NCBI GenBank assembly: GCA_016719295.1
Contig: JADKAF010000001.1
Coordinates: 6,820,001 to 6,884,000, forward strand
Length of the DNA: 64,000 nucleotides
Reading direction: 5' to 3'
DNA from: Planctomycetota bacterium
GTDB taxonomy: Bacteria > Planctomycetota > UBA1135 > JADKAF01
A program made the position numbers and the translations under genes. Of the stretch, positions 32,064-42,400 are shown in pieces (the stretch's first letter is position 1; each line of letters opens with the position of its first letter). A model generated the notes under the pieces. That model was not told the origin of the DNA, made no database searches, and worked only from the letters and a program-made list of their open reading frames with translations.

Positions 32064-35000
32064 GCCGCTTCCCATCTCCTCGGCGCCGCCGCGATCGCCG
32101 CGCTGCTGAGCGCCTCCGCGCTCTCGCAGCAGGCGCCGAACGCCGCCCCGAAGCTCCCGACCTTCTTCGTCTCCTGCGACTCCACCGCGCCGGACGCTCC
32201 CGCGTTCGTCGGGCGTGCCGGAGGCTTCCGCGCCGCGTTCCACCGCGATCGACTCGAGCTCGTGCGCTCCGAAGCGGATCGGACCGCGCGCGTGGCGCTG
32301 CGCTTCGTCGGCGCCTCGGCCGCTCCCGAGAGCGCGGAGACGCTGCCCGGCAAGCTGAACCTCCTCGTGGGTGCGCCGGAGCAATGGCGCGCGAATCTCC
32401 CGCTCCACGGAGCGCTGCGCTACCGCGCGCTCTGGCCGGGCGTCGATCTCGTCGTGCATGGCGTGGAGGGCGCGCTGCAGTACGACCTCCACTTCGCCGC
32501 GGGCGCCGCGCTCGATCCGGTGGCCTTCCGCGTCGAAGGCGCTGCGGAGGTGCGCGTCGACGCGAGCGGCGCGCTCGTCATGCGCACCGCTCTCGGAGAG
32601 ATGTCTCAGCGCTCCCCGCTCACGTGGGAGGTAGCCGCCGATGGATCGCGCGTGATCGTCCCTTCGCGCTTCGAGCTGCGCGGGGACGGGAGCTACGGCT
32701 TCGCCGTGCAGCGCGTCGATGCCGCGCGTCCGCTCGTCGTCGATCCCGTGTTGGGTTGGGCGAGCTACTTCGGCTCCACGAGCGACGACGTCGTGAACGG
32801 GCTCGCGGTGGATGTGGCTGGTTGCGTGTACCTCGGTGGCACGACGCCGAGCCTGGGCTCCTTGCCGACGGCGGGTGCCTATCGCACCAGCGGCAGTGAC
32901 GAGGGTTTCGTCGCGAAGCTCGATCCGAGTCTGAGCGGAGCGGCGCAGCTCCAATGGTGCACCTTGATCGGTGGCACAGGCGCGGACGAGCTACACGCGC
33001 TCGCGTTGCGCTCGTCCGGAACCCTGCTCGTCACCGGCATCGCGAGCGCTGGCTTCAGCGTGTCGCCAGGTGCCTATGCCTCGAGCGGCCCGGCCTACCT
33101 CGCCGAGCTCAGCGCGGACGGGACGACGCTGCTCTACGCGACGCGCCTCGGCGGCATCTCGCCGGGACGGCTGCGCCTCGCGCTCGAGCCGAGCGGGCGC
33201 GTGCTGCTCGCCGGCACGGGCTCGGGCAGCCCCGGCTACACGACGACGGCCGGAGCCTATCAGCCGACCAACGCCGGCGGCATCGACCTCTGGTTCGGGC
33301 GCATGGATCTCGCGCTGAGCGGCAACGCGCAGCTCGTGTGGGCCTCGCACTTCGGCGGTCCGGATGACGAGGTGCTCGCGGACTTCGCGCCTTCGGCGAC
33401 CGAAGCCGGTGTCTTCACCTTCCTCGCCGACACGCGCAGCGGCGCGGCTTGCCCGCAGACGCATGGCTCGGGAGCGAGCTCCGAGGAGGATCTCTTGGTG
33501 GGCCGCTTCGACACGACGCTGAGTGGCACGGCGCAGCTCCGCTTCGCGCACGTCGCGGGTGCGAGCGCCACCGGCATCGGCGATCGCGCAGGTGCGCTCG
33601 CGTTGGCTCCCGACGCGAGCGTCTTCGTCGCCTGCTCGCGCGCGACCGGTGGAGGTGCTAGCGATGCGGCGCTCCTGCACTTCGCCTCGAGTGGCGCTAG
33701 CGTGCTCTCGGCGTGGAGCTGGGCTCCGGGTGGTGCGCTGCTCGACGTCGATCTACATCGATCCGCCGATGGCACGCTCACGCTGGTCGGTGCGACGAAC
33801 TCGGCCGTGCTGCCGACGACGCCCACGGCGATCCACGCGAGCTACGCTGGAGGCGGCGCGGATCTCTACGTGGCACAGCTCGACGCCGCGACTCCGCAAG
33901 TGATCTTCGGCTCCTATCTCGGCAGCAGCGCGCTGGAGGGCTTCGCCGAGGATGTCTCCGCGCTGCGCAGCAATGTGCTGACGCTCGGCGCGCGCGCCAG
34001 CGCCGCGGGCGGTCTGCCGACGGAGGCGCCGTTCGCGACGGCTGCCGGTGGCAGCGGGAACGATGTCTATCTCGCGCGCCTCGAGCTTCCCGCAGGCGCG
34101 GATCCGGCTTCCGGCATCGGTCCCCGAGACCTCGCTCTCCTCGACCTCGACGGCGACGGCGATCTCGACCTCGCGACGGCCAACGCCGGCTCCGACAACC
34201 TGAGCCTGCGCACGAACGGCGGCGCCGGGGTCTTCGGCAGCGAGCAGACCGTGGCGCTGACCGCGGGCGACGAAGCACCGGTGGCGCTCGCGCGTGGAGA
34301 TCTCGATGGCGACGGCTTCAGCGACGACCTCGCCGTCGCTTGCGAAGCGTCCTCCACCGTCGTGCTCGTGACGAATGCCGGGAGCGTCTCGCGCTCGCTG
34401 GTCTCGCTTTCGATCGACGGCTCGCGCGCGTCCAGCGTCGCGTGCGGCGATCTCGATGCGAACCCGCAGGACGACGTCGTGGTCGGCCGCGAAGGCCTGC
34501 CGCTCGCGGGCGGCAGCGGGACCGCGCTCAGCTTGAACGGCGGCGCCTTCGCGAGCCTGAGCATCCCTTCGCCGCACCCGACGCAAGTCGTCGCGGTGGC
34601 GCTCGGCGATCTCGACGGCGACGGCGATGTCGATCTCGCGGCGGTCGCACGCGGCGCGAGCGATGCGCTCCTCCTCTTCGCCGGCGATGGCGCGGGGGCA
34701 CTCAGCTTCGCCGCGGCGCTGCCGCTCGCGACGAGCGGCCTCGCGAGCGGGCTCTCGCTCGCCGATCTCGATCGCGATGGCCGCGCCGACCTCGCGGTCG
34801 CGCAGCCGGTGCTCTTCCCGCCGTCGCAGTCGCTGCGGATCTACCGCCGCACGAGCAGCGGCGCGCTGGGCGCCGGGCTCTTCGCCGCTCCGCTCGATCT
34901 CCCGACGAGCGGCAGCTTCGCCACCGATCTCGCCATCGGCGACTTGGAAGACGATTCGATCGCCGGTCACCTTTGGCGCGTCGATCTCGCCATCGCGCAT

Positions 35001-35573
35001 GCGGGGAGCGGCACGGTGGAGGTGCGGCACGGCTTCACCGGCAGCGCGTTCTCTTCGAGCTCCAGCCCGAGCGTCGGCACGAACCCCGTGGCCCTCGCGA
35101 TGGGGGACCTCAACAACGACGGCTGCTTGGACCTCGTCGTCGCGAACCAAGGCAGCAACGATGTCAGCGTGCTGCTCACGACGGCACCGGCGCTCGCGCA
35201 GAGCTACGGCGCGGGCTGCGGTGGACCGGTGCTCTCCGCGGTGAGCCTGCCGACGCTCGGCAATTCACTCTTCGCGGTCGAGCTCTCGAGCGCGCGCGTG
35301 CTGGCGCCGGCGCTCTTCTTCTACGGCCTCTCGGCGGCGAACGCGCCGCTGCCGCCGAGCGCCTGCAGCCTGCTCTTCGGCGACTCGCTGGGGAGCCTCC
35401 TCAGCTTCACCGACAGCAGCGGCGAGCGGAGCCTCGGCTTCGCGGTGCCGAACGATCCCTTCCTCCGCGGCGCGGACCTCTTCTTCCAGTGCGCGGTCTT
35501 CCGCAGCCCGGGCGGCGCGTTCAGCGACACGCTCGATCTCAGCAACGGTCTGCGTTTGCAGGTCGGTTCGTAG
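32055..35573 (+). CDS. Secreted SBBP/FG-GAP repeat protein, paralogue 1
   Basis: The 1172-residue protein has a signal peptide (GAAAIAALLSASALSQQ). Next comes a domain of the type that precedes SBBP propellers (about 30-235: LPGKLNLLVGAPEQWRAN, RYRALWPGVDLVVHG, RPLVVDPVL), then SBBP-like beta-propeller repeats to about 685. About 687-1045 holds FG-GAP/VCBS-type repeats with Ca-binding DLDGDGDLDLA and GDLNNDGCLDLV motifs. The last ~120 residues form a tail starting SYGAGCGGPVLSA. It is probably exported to the surface as an adhesin or structural protein. Two paralogues follow in tandem; this one has its own distinct signal peptide. The binding partner is unknown. Confidence 0.88.
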   Translation: MPSAASHLLGAAAIAALLSASALSQQAPNAAPKLPTFFVSCDSTAPDAPAFVGRAGGFRAAFHRDRLELVRSEADRTARVALRFVGASAAPESAETLPGKLNLLVGAPEQWRANLPLHGALRYRALWPGVDLVVHGVEGALQYDLHFAAGAALDPVAFRVEGAAEVRVDASGALVMRTALGEMSQRSPLTWEVAADGSRVIVPSRFELRGDGSYGFAVQRVDAARPLVVDPVLGWASYFGSTSDDVVNGLAVDVAGCVYLGGTTPSLGSLPTAGAYRTSGSDEGFVAKLDPSLSGAAQLQWCTLIGGTGADELHALALRSSGTLLVTGIASAGFSVSPGAYASSGPAYLAELSADGTTLLYATRLGGISPGRLRLALEPSGRVLLAGTGSGSPGYTTTAGAYQPTNAGGIDLWFGRMDLALSGNAQLVWASHFGGPDDEVLADFAPSATEAGVFTFLADTRSGAACPQTHGSGASSEEDLLVGRFDTTLSGTAQLRFAHVAGASATGIGDRAGALALAPDASVFVACSRATGGGASDAALLHFASSGASVLSAWSWAPGGALLDVDLHRSADGTLTLVGATNSAVLPTTPTAIHASYAGGGADLYVAQLDAATPQVIFGSYLGSSALEGFAEDVSALRSNVLTLGARASAAGGLPTEAPFATAAGGSGNDVYLARLELPAGADPASGIGPRDLALLDLDGDGDLDLATANAGSDNLSLRTNGGAGVFGSEQTVALTAGDEAPVALARGDLDGDGFSDDLAVACEASSTVVLVTNAGSVSRSLVSLSIDGSRASSVACGDLDANPQDDVVVGREGLPLAGGSGTALSLNGGAFASLSIPSPHPTQVVAVALGDLDGDGDVDLAAVARGASDALLLFAGDGAGALSFAAALPLATSGLASGLSLADLDRDGRADLAVAQPVLFPPSQSLRIYRRTSSGALGAGLFAAPLDLPTSGSFATDLAIGDLEDDSIAGHLWRVDLAIAHAGSGTVEVRHGFTGSAFSSSSSPSVGTNPVALAMGDLNNDGCLDLVVANQGSNDVSVLLTTAPALAQSYGAGCGGPVLSAVSLPTLGNSLFAVELSSARVLAPALFFYGLSAANAPLPPSACSLLFGDSLGSLLSFTDSSGERSLGFAVPNDPFLRGADLFFQCAVFRSPGGAFSDTLDLSNGLRLQVGS

Positions 35574-35584
35574 CGCTCGATCAA

Positions 35585-35688
35585 AAAGCGCGACGTTCGC
35601 GCGCGGCGCTCCCGTTCGAGAGCGATAGGGGCGGCACTCCCCGAGTGCCGCCCCGCTCGTTTCCCCGGAGGAACCCGCCATGCCGTCC
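35585..35688 (+). repeat. Leader repeat copy 2 with 12-bp hairpin
   Basis: Second copy, starting 11 bp after the stop of paralogue 1. The hairpin arms are 35628-35639 and 35643-35654, identical in sequence to copy 1, with the ccc loop unchanged. The ribosome-binding GGAGGA and the start at 35680 follow with the same spacing. The middle of the unit (ttcgcgcgcggcg region) differs from copy 1, showing that the conserved parts are the two ends and the hairpin. Confidence 0.85.
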
Positions 35689-38600
35689 GCCGTCCGTCCC
35701 TTCTCTCTCGCTGTATTCCTGCTCGGCGTAGCCTTCGCGCTCCCGGCTCGTGCCGAGGAGCCGCGCTCCCAAGTGCAGGCCCCGCGCCTGCCCGTGCCGA
35801 TCGATGTAGAGCATGTGACCGCGCCGAAGCTTGCCTCCCCGGCAGCGCCGACACGCTCCGCTGCACCTGCGAAAGCGCCCACGTTGCCCTTCTTCTTCCT
35901 GCCCGGTGACCCCCGTCAGCCCGACGCGCCCTCGTTCTCCGCGCAGCTCGGGGGAATGCTGGCGACACTGCAGCGCGACCGCGTCGAGCTGACCAAGGCC
36001 GAAGGCGACGTCGCGGCAACGGTGGCGCTGCGCTTCGTGGGCGCTGCGGTGCAGCCGGAGAGCGACGCGCCGCTGCCGGGCAAGGTGAACATGATGCTGG
36101 GCGACAAGTCGACCTGGCGCAGCAACGTCGCCACGACGGCGCGAGTGCGGTATCGCTCGCTCTGGCCAGGCGTCGACCTGGTGGTGCACGCCGAGAGCGG
36201 CGAGCTCCAGTACGACTTGCACCTCGCGCCGGGCGCCGACCTCTCGCAGATCGGTCTGCGCGTCGAAGGCGCGGAGCTCGTGACGCTCGCGAGCGACGGC
36301 AGCATGCTGCTGCGCACGCCGCTCGGCGAGCTGCGGCAGAAGCCGCCGTTGACCTGGGAAGTGCGGGAGGATGGCGAACGCGAGGTGGTGCCCTCGGCGT
36401 TCGTGGTGCGCGACGACGGGAGCTACGGGTTCCGCGTGCAGCGGACGGATGCGTCGCGGCCGCTGGTCGTCGACCCGATCCTGGTGTGGGGCACCTATTG
36501 GGGATTGAGCGACAGTGCCGAGATCGTGCGTGACATGGAGGTGGATGCCTCCGGCGCGGTGTACATCGCCGGAGATGCGGTGTTCGGTCCGGGGACGCCC
36601 GGCGCGTTCCGCGTGACTCCGCAAAACGGCGAGGGCTTCATCGCCAAGCTCGACCCGTCGCAGCCGGGAGCGGCGCAGTTGGTGTGGCTCACCTACATCG
36701 GCGGACCAGGAACGGGTGAGGGCGTGAACTCGATCGCGCTGCGTCCCACCGGCACGATCGTGGCCTCGGGGTGGAACGACCCTCAGTCCGCGGGTACGCA
36801 GCCCATCCCCAACCTGGTCACGGCCAATGCCTATGCGTCGACGGGATTTCAGTTCCTGATCGAGCTGAGCGAGGATGGCTCGACCCTGCTCTATGGCACC
36901 CTCTGCCCATTCCATGGCCGGAACGAGCTCCAGATCGAGCCGGGTGGCGTGATCGTCATGGCGACGGACGCGAATGGACTGCTCTCTCCGCCGACCACCC
37001 CGGGCGCCTTCCAAGCCAGCAAGAACAGCTCGACAGATATCTGGGTCGGCCGCTTCGACAATCGCCTCTCCGGAAGTGCGCAGCTCATCTGGGCCTCCTA
37101 CTTCGGCGGCGCTGGTGACGAGGGGCTGTCGGATCTCCAGGTCTCACCGACCGAGCCCGGCGTGTTCACGATCGCCGGCTATACCAACGACGGCACGACG
37201 TTTCCGAGCACCCACACCACCGGCCTGCTGACCCTGAACGACGTGTTCGTGGCTCGCTTCGACGCCAATCAGGTGGGCAGCGCGCAGCGTCGCTTCGCCC
37301 ACGTCTACGGTCGGCTCAGCCACGACACTCCCGGTGGCATGGCCCTCGAGCCCGACGGTGGCTTCTGGCTGTCGGTGGCGACCGGCGCCCAGGAATCGAA
37401 GCTGATGCATTTCTCCAGCGACGGTGCCACGATCGACGACACCTGGAACTGGATACTCGGTTGGGGGCTCCGGGGCGACCTGCATCGCGCCTCCGATGGC
37501 GTGCTGACGCTGGTCGCGGACGCGCCGGCCGTCATCCCGGTGACCCCAAACGCCATGCAGGGGACGTTCGGTGGGGAACGCGACCTGGCCGTCGTGCAGT
37601 TCGATCCGGTCACGCGCCAGGTGCTCTTTGGCACCTATCTGGGGGGGGCGAGCCCCGAGTCCTATCAGGCCAGCGCCATGCGCGGCAACGTGCTCACCAT
37701 CGCCGGCGGCTCGCTCGGCGGGATGCCGACCGTCAACCCGCTGCAGGCTTCGGCGTCCGGCGGCTGCTGTGTTCGGTCCGACCTCTACCTCGCGCGTCTC
37801 GAGCTGCCCTTCGGCCAGTCCGCGGAGCCCGGCATCGGCCCGCGCGATCTCGCGCTCCTCGATCTCGACGGCGACGGCCGTCTCGACGCCGCGACGGCGA
37901 ACGAGACCTCGAACAACCTCAGCCTGCGCATCAATGACAGTCTCGGCGCGTTCTCTGCCGAGACGACGCTAGCGCTCACCGCGAGCGACAGCGCGCCGGT
38001 GGCGCTGGCGCGATGCGACCTCGACGACGACGGCGCGCGCGATGACCTCGCGGTCGCGTGCGAGGCGTCGAGCACGCTGGTGTTGGTGACGAATCCGGGC
38101 GAGGCCTCTCCGACGCTCGTCTCGCGGGCGGTCGGCGGTGCGCGCGCGTCCTGCGTCGCCAGCGGCGACCTCGATGCGGACCTGCGGGACGACGTGGTCG
38201 TCGGCCGCGAAGGTCTGCCGCTCGGAGGCGGAGGGGGCCTCGCCCTCAGCTTGAACGGCGGCGCGCTCGTGAGCTTGAGCATCCCCGCGCCGCATCCGAC
38301 GCAGGTCGTCGCGGTGGCGCTCGGTGACCTCGACGGCGATGGCGATACGGATCTCGCCGCTGTCGCGCGCGGAGCGAGCGATGCGCTCTTGCTCTTCGCC
38401 GGCGATGCTGCCGGTGCGCTGAGCTTCGCCGCGGCGCTGCCGCTCAGCACCAGCGGCTCGGCGAGCGGGCTCGTGCTCGCCGATCTCGATCGCGACGGTC
38501 GGAACGACCTCGCCGTCGCGCAGCCCGTGCTCTTCCCGCCGTCGCAGTCGCTGCGCATCTACCGCCGCACGAGCAGCGGCGCACTGGGAGCCGGCCTCTT

Positions 38601-39291
38601 CGCCGCGGCCCTCGATGTCGCGACGAGCGGCAGCTTCAGCACCGACCTCGCCGTCGGCGATCTGGAGCAGGACTCGATCGCCGGTCACTTCGCGCGCTTG
38701 GAGCTCGCGCAGGCCGACGCCGGCAGCGGCACGGTCGTGCTGCGCGGCGGCTTCGACGGCAGCAGCTTCGCGTCGAGCACGAGCCCGACGGTGGGCACGA
38801 ACCCCGTCGCCGTCGCGATGGGCGATCTCAATGGCGATGGCTGCGACGACCTCGTCGTCGCGAACCAGGGCAGCAGCGATCTCAGCGTCGTGCTCACCAC
38901 GACGCCCGCGCTCGCGCAGAGCTACGGCGCGGGCTGCGGCGGCCCGGTGCTCTCCGCGCTGGGCCTGCCGACGCTCGGCAACGCGAGCTTCGGCGTCCAG
39001 CTCAGCAGCGCGCGTCTCCTCGCGCCGGCGATCTTCTTCTACGGCCTCTCGGCGGCGAGCACGCCGCTCCCGCCGAGCGCCTGCAGCGTGCTCTTCGGCG
39101 ACTCGCTGGGCAGCTTGCTTGCGTTCACCAACGGGACGGGATCCACGACGCTCGGCTTCGCCGTGCCCAACGATCCCTTCCTGCGCGGTGCCGACCTCTT
39201 CTTCCAGTGCGCAGTCTTCCGCAGCCCGGGTGGAGCGTTCAGCGACACGCTCGACCTCAGCAACGGTCTGCGTCTGCAGGTCGGCTCGTAG
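35680..39291 (+). CDS. Secreted SBBP/FG-GAP repeat protein, paralogue 2
   Basis: The 1203-residue protein has the same domain order as its neighbours: signal peptide (LLGVAFALPARAEEP, identical to paralogue 3), SBBP-type N-terminal domain, propeller repeats, FG-GAP half starting at about residue 717, and a GCGG tail beginning at about 1080. It carries about 40 extra residues (KLASPAAPTRSAAPAKAP and around) between the signal and the first domain. Its FG-GAP half is nearly identical at DNA level to paralogue 3 over about 1.4 kb without net indels, while its upstream half is strongly different. The GCGG tail of this copy differs more from the other two. It is probably surface-exposed. Confidence 0.88.
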   Translation: MPSAVRPFSLAVFLLGVAFALPARAEEPRSQVQAPRLPVPIDVEHVTAPKLASPAAPTRSAAPAKAPTLPFFFLPGDPRQPDAPSFSAQLGGMLATLQRDRVELTKAEGDVAATVALRFVGAAVQPESDAPLPGKVNMMLGDKSTWRSNVATTARVRYRSLWPGVDLVVHAESGELQYDLHLAPGADLSQIGLRVEGAELVTLASDGSMLLRTPLGELRQKPPLTWEVREDGEREVVPSAFVVRDDGSYGFRVQRTDASRPLVVDPILVWGTYWGLSDSAEIVRDMEVDASGAVYIAGDAVFGPGTPGAFRVTPQNGEGFIAKLDPSQPGAAQLVWLTYIGGPGTGEGVNSIALRPTGTIVASGWNDPQSAGTQPIPNLVTANAYASTGFQFLIELSEDGSTLLYGTLCPFHGRNELQIEPGGVIVMATDANGLLSPPTTPGAFQASKNSSTDIWVGRFDNRLSGSAQLIWASYFGGAGDEGLSDLQVSPTEPGVFTIAGYTNDGTTFPSTHTTGLLTLNDVFVARFDANQVGSAQRRFAHVYGRLSHDTPGGMALEPDGGFWLSVATGAQESKLMHFSSDGATIDDTWNWILGWGLRGDLHRASDGVLTLVADAPAVIPVTPNAMQGTFGGERDLAVVQFDPVTRQVLFGTYLGGASPESYQASAMRGNVLTIAGGSLGGMPTVNPLQASASGGCCVRSDLYLARLELPFGQSAEPGIGPRDLALLDLDGDGRLDAATANETSNNLSLRINDSLGAFSAETTLALTASDSAPVALARCDLDDDGARDDLAVACEASSTLVLVTNPGEASPTLVSRAVGGARASCVASGDLDADLRDDVVVGREGLPLGGGGGLALSLNGGALVSLSIPAPHPTQVVAVALGDLDGDGDTDLAAVARGASDALLLFAGDAAGALSFAAALPLSTSGSASGLVLADLDRDGRNDLAVAQPVLFPPSQSLRIYRRTSSGALGAGLFAAALDVATSGSFSTDLAVGDLEQDSIAGHFARLELAQADAGSGTVVLRGGFDGSSFASSTSPTVGTNPVAVAMGDLNGDGCDDLVVANQGSSDLSVVLTTTPALAQSYGAGCGGPVLSALGLPTLGNASFGVQLSSARLLAPAIFFYGLSAASTPLPPSACSVLFGDSLGSLLAFTNGTGSTTLGFAVPNDPFLRGADLFFQCAVFRSPGGAFSDTLDLSNGLRLQVGS

Positions 39292-39302
39292 CTCGAGCCG
39301 AG

Positions 39303-39406
39303 AAAGCGCGACGCTCGCGCGAGGCGCTCCCGTTCGAGAGCGATAGGGGCGGCACTCCCCGAGTGCCGCCCCGCTCGTTTTCTCGGAGGAACCCGCCGTG
39401 CCGTCC
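39303..39406 (+). repeat. Leader repeat copy 3 with 12-bp hairpin
   Basis: Third copy, 11 bp after the stop of paralogue 2. Hairpin arms are 39346-39357 and 39361-39372, again identical. The RBS GGAGGA is followed by a GTG start at 39398 in place of ATG, with the next codons (ccgtccgcc) conserved. Nothing similar follows paralogue 3, so the element belongs to gene starts rather than gene ends. Confidence 0.85.
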
Positions 39407-42400
39407 GCCGCCCGACCATTCCATCTCGCCGCGCTCTTGCTCGGCGTAGCCTTCGCGCTCCCGGCTCGTGCCGAGGAGCCGCGCTCCCAAGTGCAGGCCC
39501 CGCGCCTGCCCGTGCTCTTCACCGCCTGCGAAGCGAGCGCGCCGGAGGCGCCGGTGTTCGTCGGTCGCTCGAACGGCCTCCGTGCGCACTTCCACCGCGA
39601 TCGCATCGAGCTCCATCGCGAGGACGAGCGGGCACGTGCGAAGGTGGCCTTGCGCTTCGTCGGCGCGGCGACGACGCCGGAGAGCGCGGAGCTGGCGCCG
39701 GGGAAGGCGAACTATCTCCTCGGCGAACCTTCGCAGTGGCGTCGGAACGTCGCCCTGCACGCGGCGCTGCGCTATCGTTCACTCTGGCCAGGCGTCGATC
39801 TCGTCGTGCACGGCCGCGCGGGCGAGTTGCAGTACGACCTGCACTTCGCGCCAGGGATCGATCTCGAGGCCGTGGCGCTACGCGTCGAGGGCGCGAGTGC
39901 GGTGCGTGTGAACGAAGCCGGCGCGCTCGTGATGAGCACGCCGCTCGGCGAGCTGGTGCAGCAGGCGCCGCTCACCTGGGAGGTCCGCGCGGACGGCGAG
40001 CGTGAAGTGGTGTCGTCGGCTTTCACGTTGCGCGAAGACGGCAGCTACGGCTTCCGCGTGCAGCGCGTGGATGCGTCGCGACCGCTGGTGGTCGATCCGA
40101 TCCTGGTGTGGGGCACCTATCTGGGCGCGGCCAGTGGCGGAGAGACCGCCTCCGCGATCCATGTCGATGACAGCGGCGCGATCTACATCGCGGGGACGGT
40201 CGCGGGAGTCACCGGTTACGAGACGTCCGGTGCCTATCGCACGACCACGAATGCGGGCATGTCCGACGGTTTCCTCGCCAAGCTCGACCCCTCGCAGACC
40301 GGAGCCGCGCAGGTGGTCTGGTTCACCCTGATGGGCGGTTCGCATGGCGACAGCATCACGGCGATGGTCGCAAGGCCCTCGGGGACGCTGGTGGCCTCGG
40401 GGAGGACGACGATCAACGAGGGCTCCTCGCTGAACGGACTGCTCACCGCCAATGCCTACTCCACGACCGGAGATTGCTTCCTCATCGAGCTCAGCGCCGA
40501 TGGCTCCTCGGTGCTCTACGGGACGCGCTGCAGCTTCTTGGCCAACGATCTGAAGCTCGAGCCGAGCGGCGTGCTGCTGATCGGCATGGAGGTCATGCAG
40601 TTCTCAGGGCTCACGCCTCCGACGACGCCGGGCGCGTTCCAGGCTTCCAACGCCGGTCCCGACGACCTCTGGCTCGGTCGCTTCGACCCTCGCTCGAGCG
40701 GGAGCGCTCAACTGCTCTGGGGCTCTTACTTCGGCGGCAGCGGTTCGGAGAGCCTCTCCCATGTGATGCCGTCCACGACGGAGCCAGGGGTATTCACCTT
40801 CGCCGGGATCACCAACGATGCGACGACGTTTCCGAGCACGCATACGAGCGGTTCGCGCGGTACCAGCGACGTGTTCCTTGCACGCTTGGACACGAATCAG
40901 GTCGGTAGCGCCCAGCGTCGCTTCGCCCACGTATGTGGAGTTGGTCTGTGCGGTGGCTTCGTCGAGGAACCCGATGGCACGATTTGGCTCGCCTCGAACA
41001 CCTCGTGGTCGCAACTGCGTCACTTCTCGAGCGACGGCGCGACGATTCTCGAGATCTGGGATTGGACCTTACTCGGAGGCTTTGGCGGGTTCTACGGCGA
41101 GCTCTTTCGCTCCGATGACGGCATCCTGACGATGGTCGCGCTCAGCGATTTCATTCCCGTGACTCCCGACGCGGTGCAGTCGACGATCCGAGGTCGAGAC
41201 CTCGGCGTGGTGCAGCTCGATCCGGTGGCGCATCAGGTTCTCTACGGGACGCGCCTCGGCTCGGTGAACGCCGACGGCTACACGACTGGTGCATGTCACC
41301 TCCGCGGCAATGTGCTGACGCTCGCGCTCACCGTCTATGAGGGAGCCATGCCGATCCTCAATCCCCTGCAGCCGGCGCACTCGGGCGGTGGCTGCTGCAA
41401 CCATACGGACCTCTACCTCGCGCGCTTGGAGCTGCCCTTCGGCCAATCCGCGACCCCCGGCATCGGCCCGCGCGACTTAGCAGTCCTCGATCTCGACGGC
41501 GATGGCCGTCTCGACGCCGCGACGGCGAACGAGACCTCGAACAACCTCAGCCTGCGCATCAATGACAGTCTCGGCGCGTTCTCTGCCGAGACGACGCTAG
41601 CGCTCACCGCGAGCGACAGCGCGCCGGTGGCGCTGGCGCGGTGCGACCTCGACGACGACGGCGAGCGCGATGACCTCGCGGTCGCGTGCGAAGCCTCGAG
41701 CACGCTGGTGTTGGTGACGAATCCGGGCGAGGCCTCTCCGACGCTCGTCTCGCGGGCGGTCGGCGGTGCGCGCGCGTCCTGCGTCGCCTGCGGTGACCTC
41801 GATGCGGACCTGCGGGACGACGTGATCGTCGGCTTCGAAGGTCTGCCGCTCGGAGGCGGAGGGGGCCTCGCGTTCAGCTTGAACGGCGGCGCGCTCGTGA
41901 GCGTGAGCATCCCCGCGCCGCATCCGACGCAAGTCGTCGCGGTGGCGCTCGGCGATCTCGACGGGGACGGCGACACCGATCTCGCCGCCGTCGCGCGCGG
42001 AGCGAGCGATGCCCTGCTGCTCTTCGCCGGCGATGGCGCCGGTGCGCTGAGCTTCGCCGCGGCGCTGCCGCTCAGCACCAGCGGCTCGGCGAGCGGGCTC
42101 GTGCTCGCCGATCTCGATCGCGATGGCCGGAACGACCTCGCCGTGGCTCAGCCGGTGCTCTTCCCGCCGTCGCAGTCGCTGCGGATCTACCGTCGCATGA
42201 GCAGCGGCGCGCTGGGTTCCGGCCTCTTCGCCGCGGCCCTCGATGTCGCGACGAGCGGCAGCTTCACCACCGACCTCGCCGTCGGCGATCTGGAGCAGGA
42301 CTCGATCGCGGGCCACTTCGTGCGCTTGGAGCTCGCGCAGGCCGACGCCGGCAGCGGCACGGTCGTGCTGCGCGGCGGCTTCGATGGCAGCGGCTTCGCT

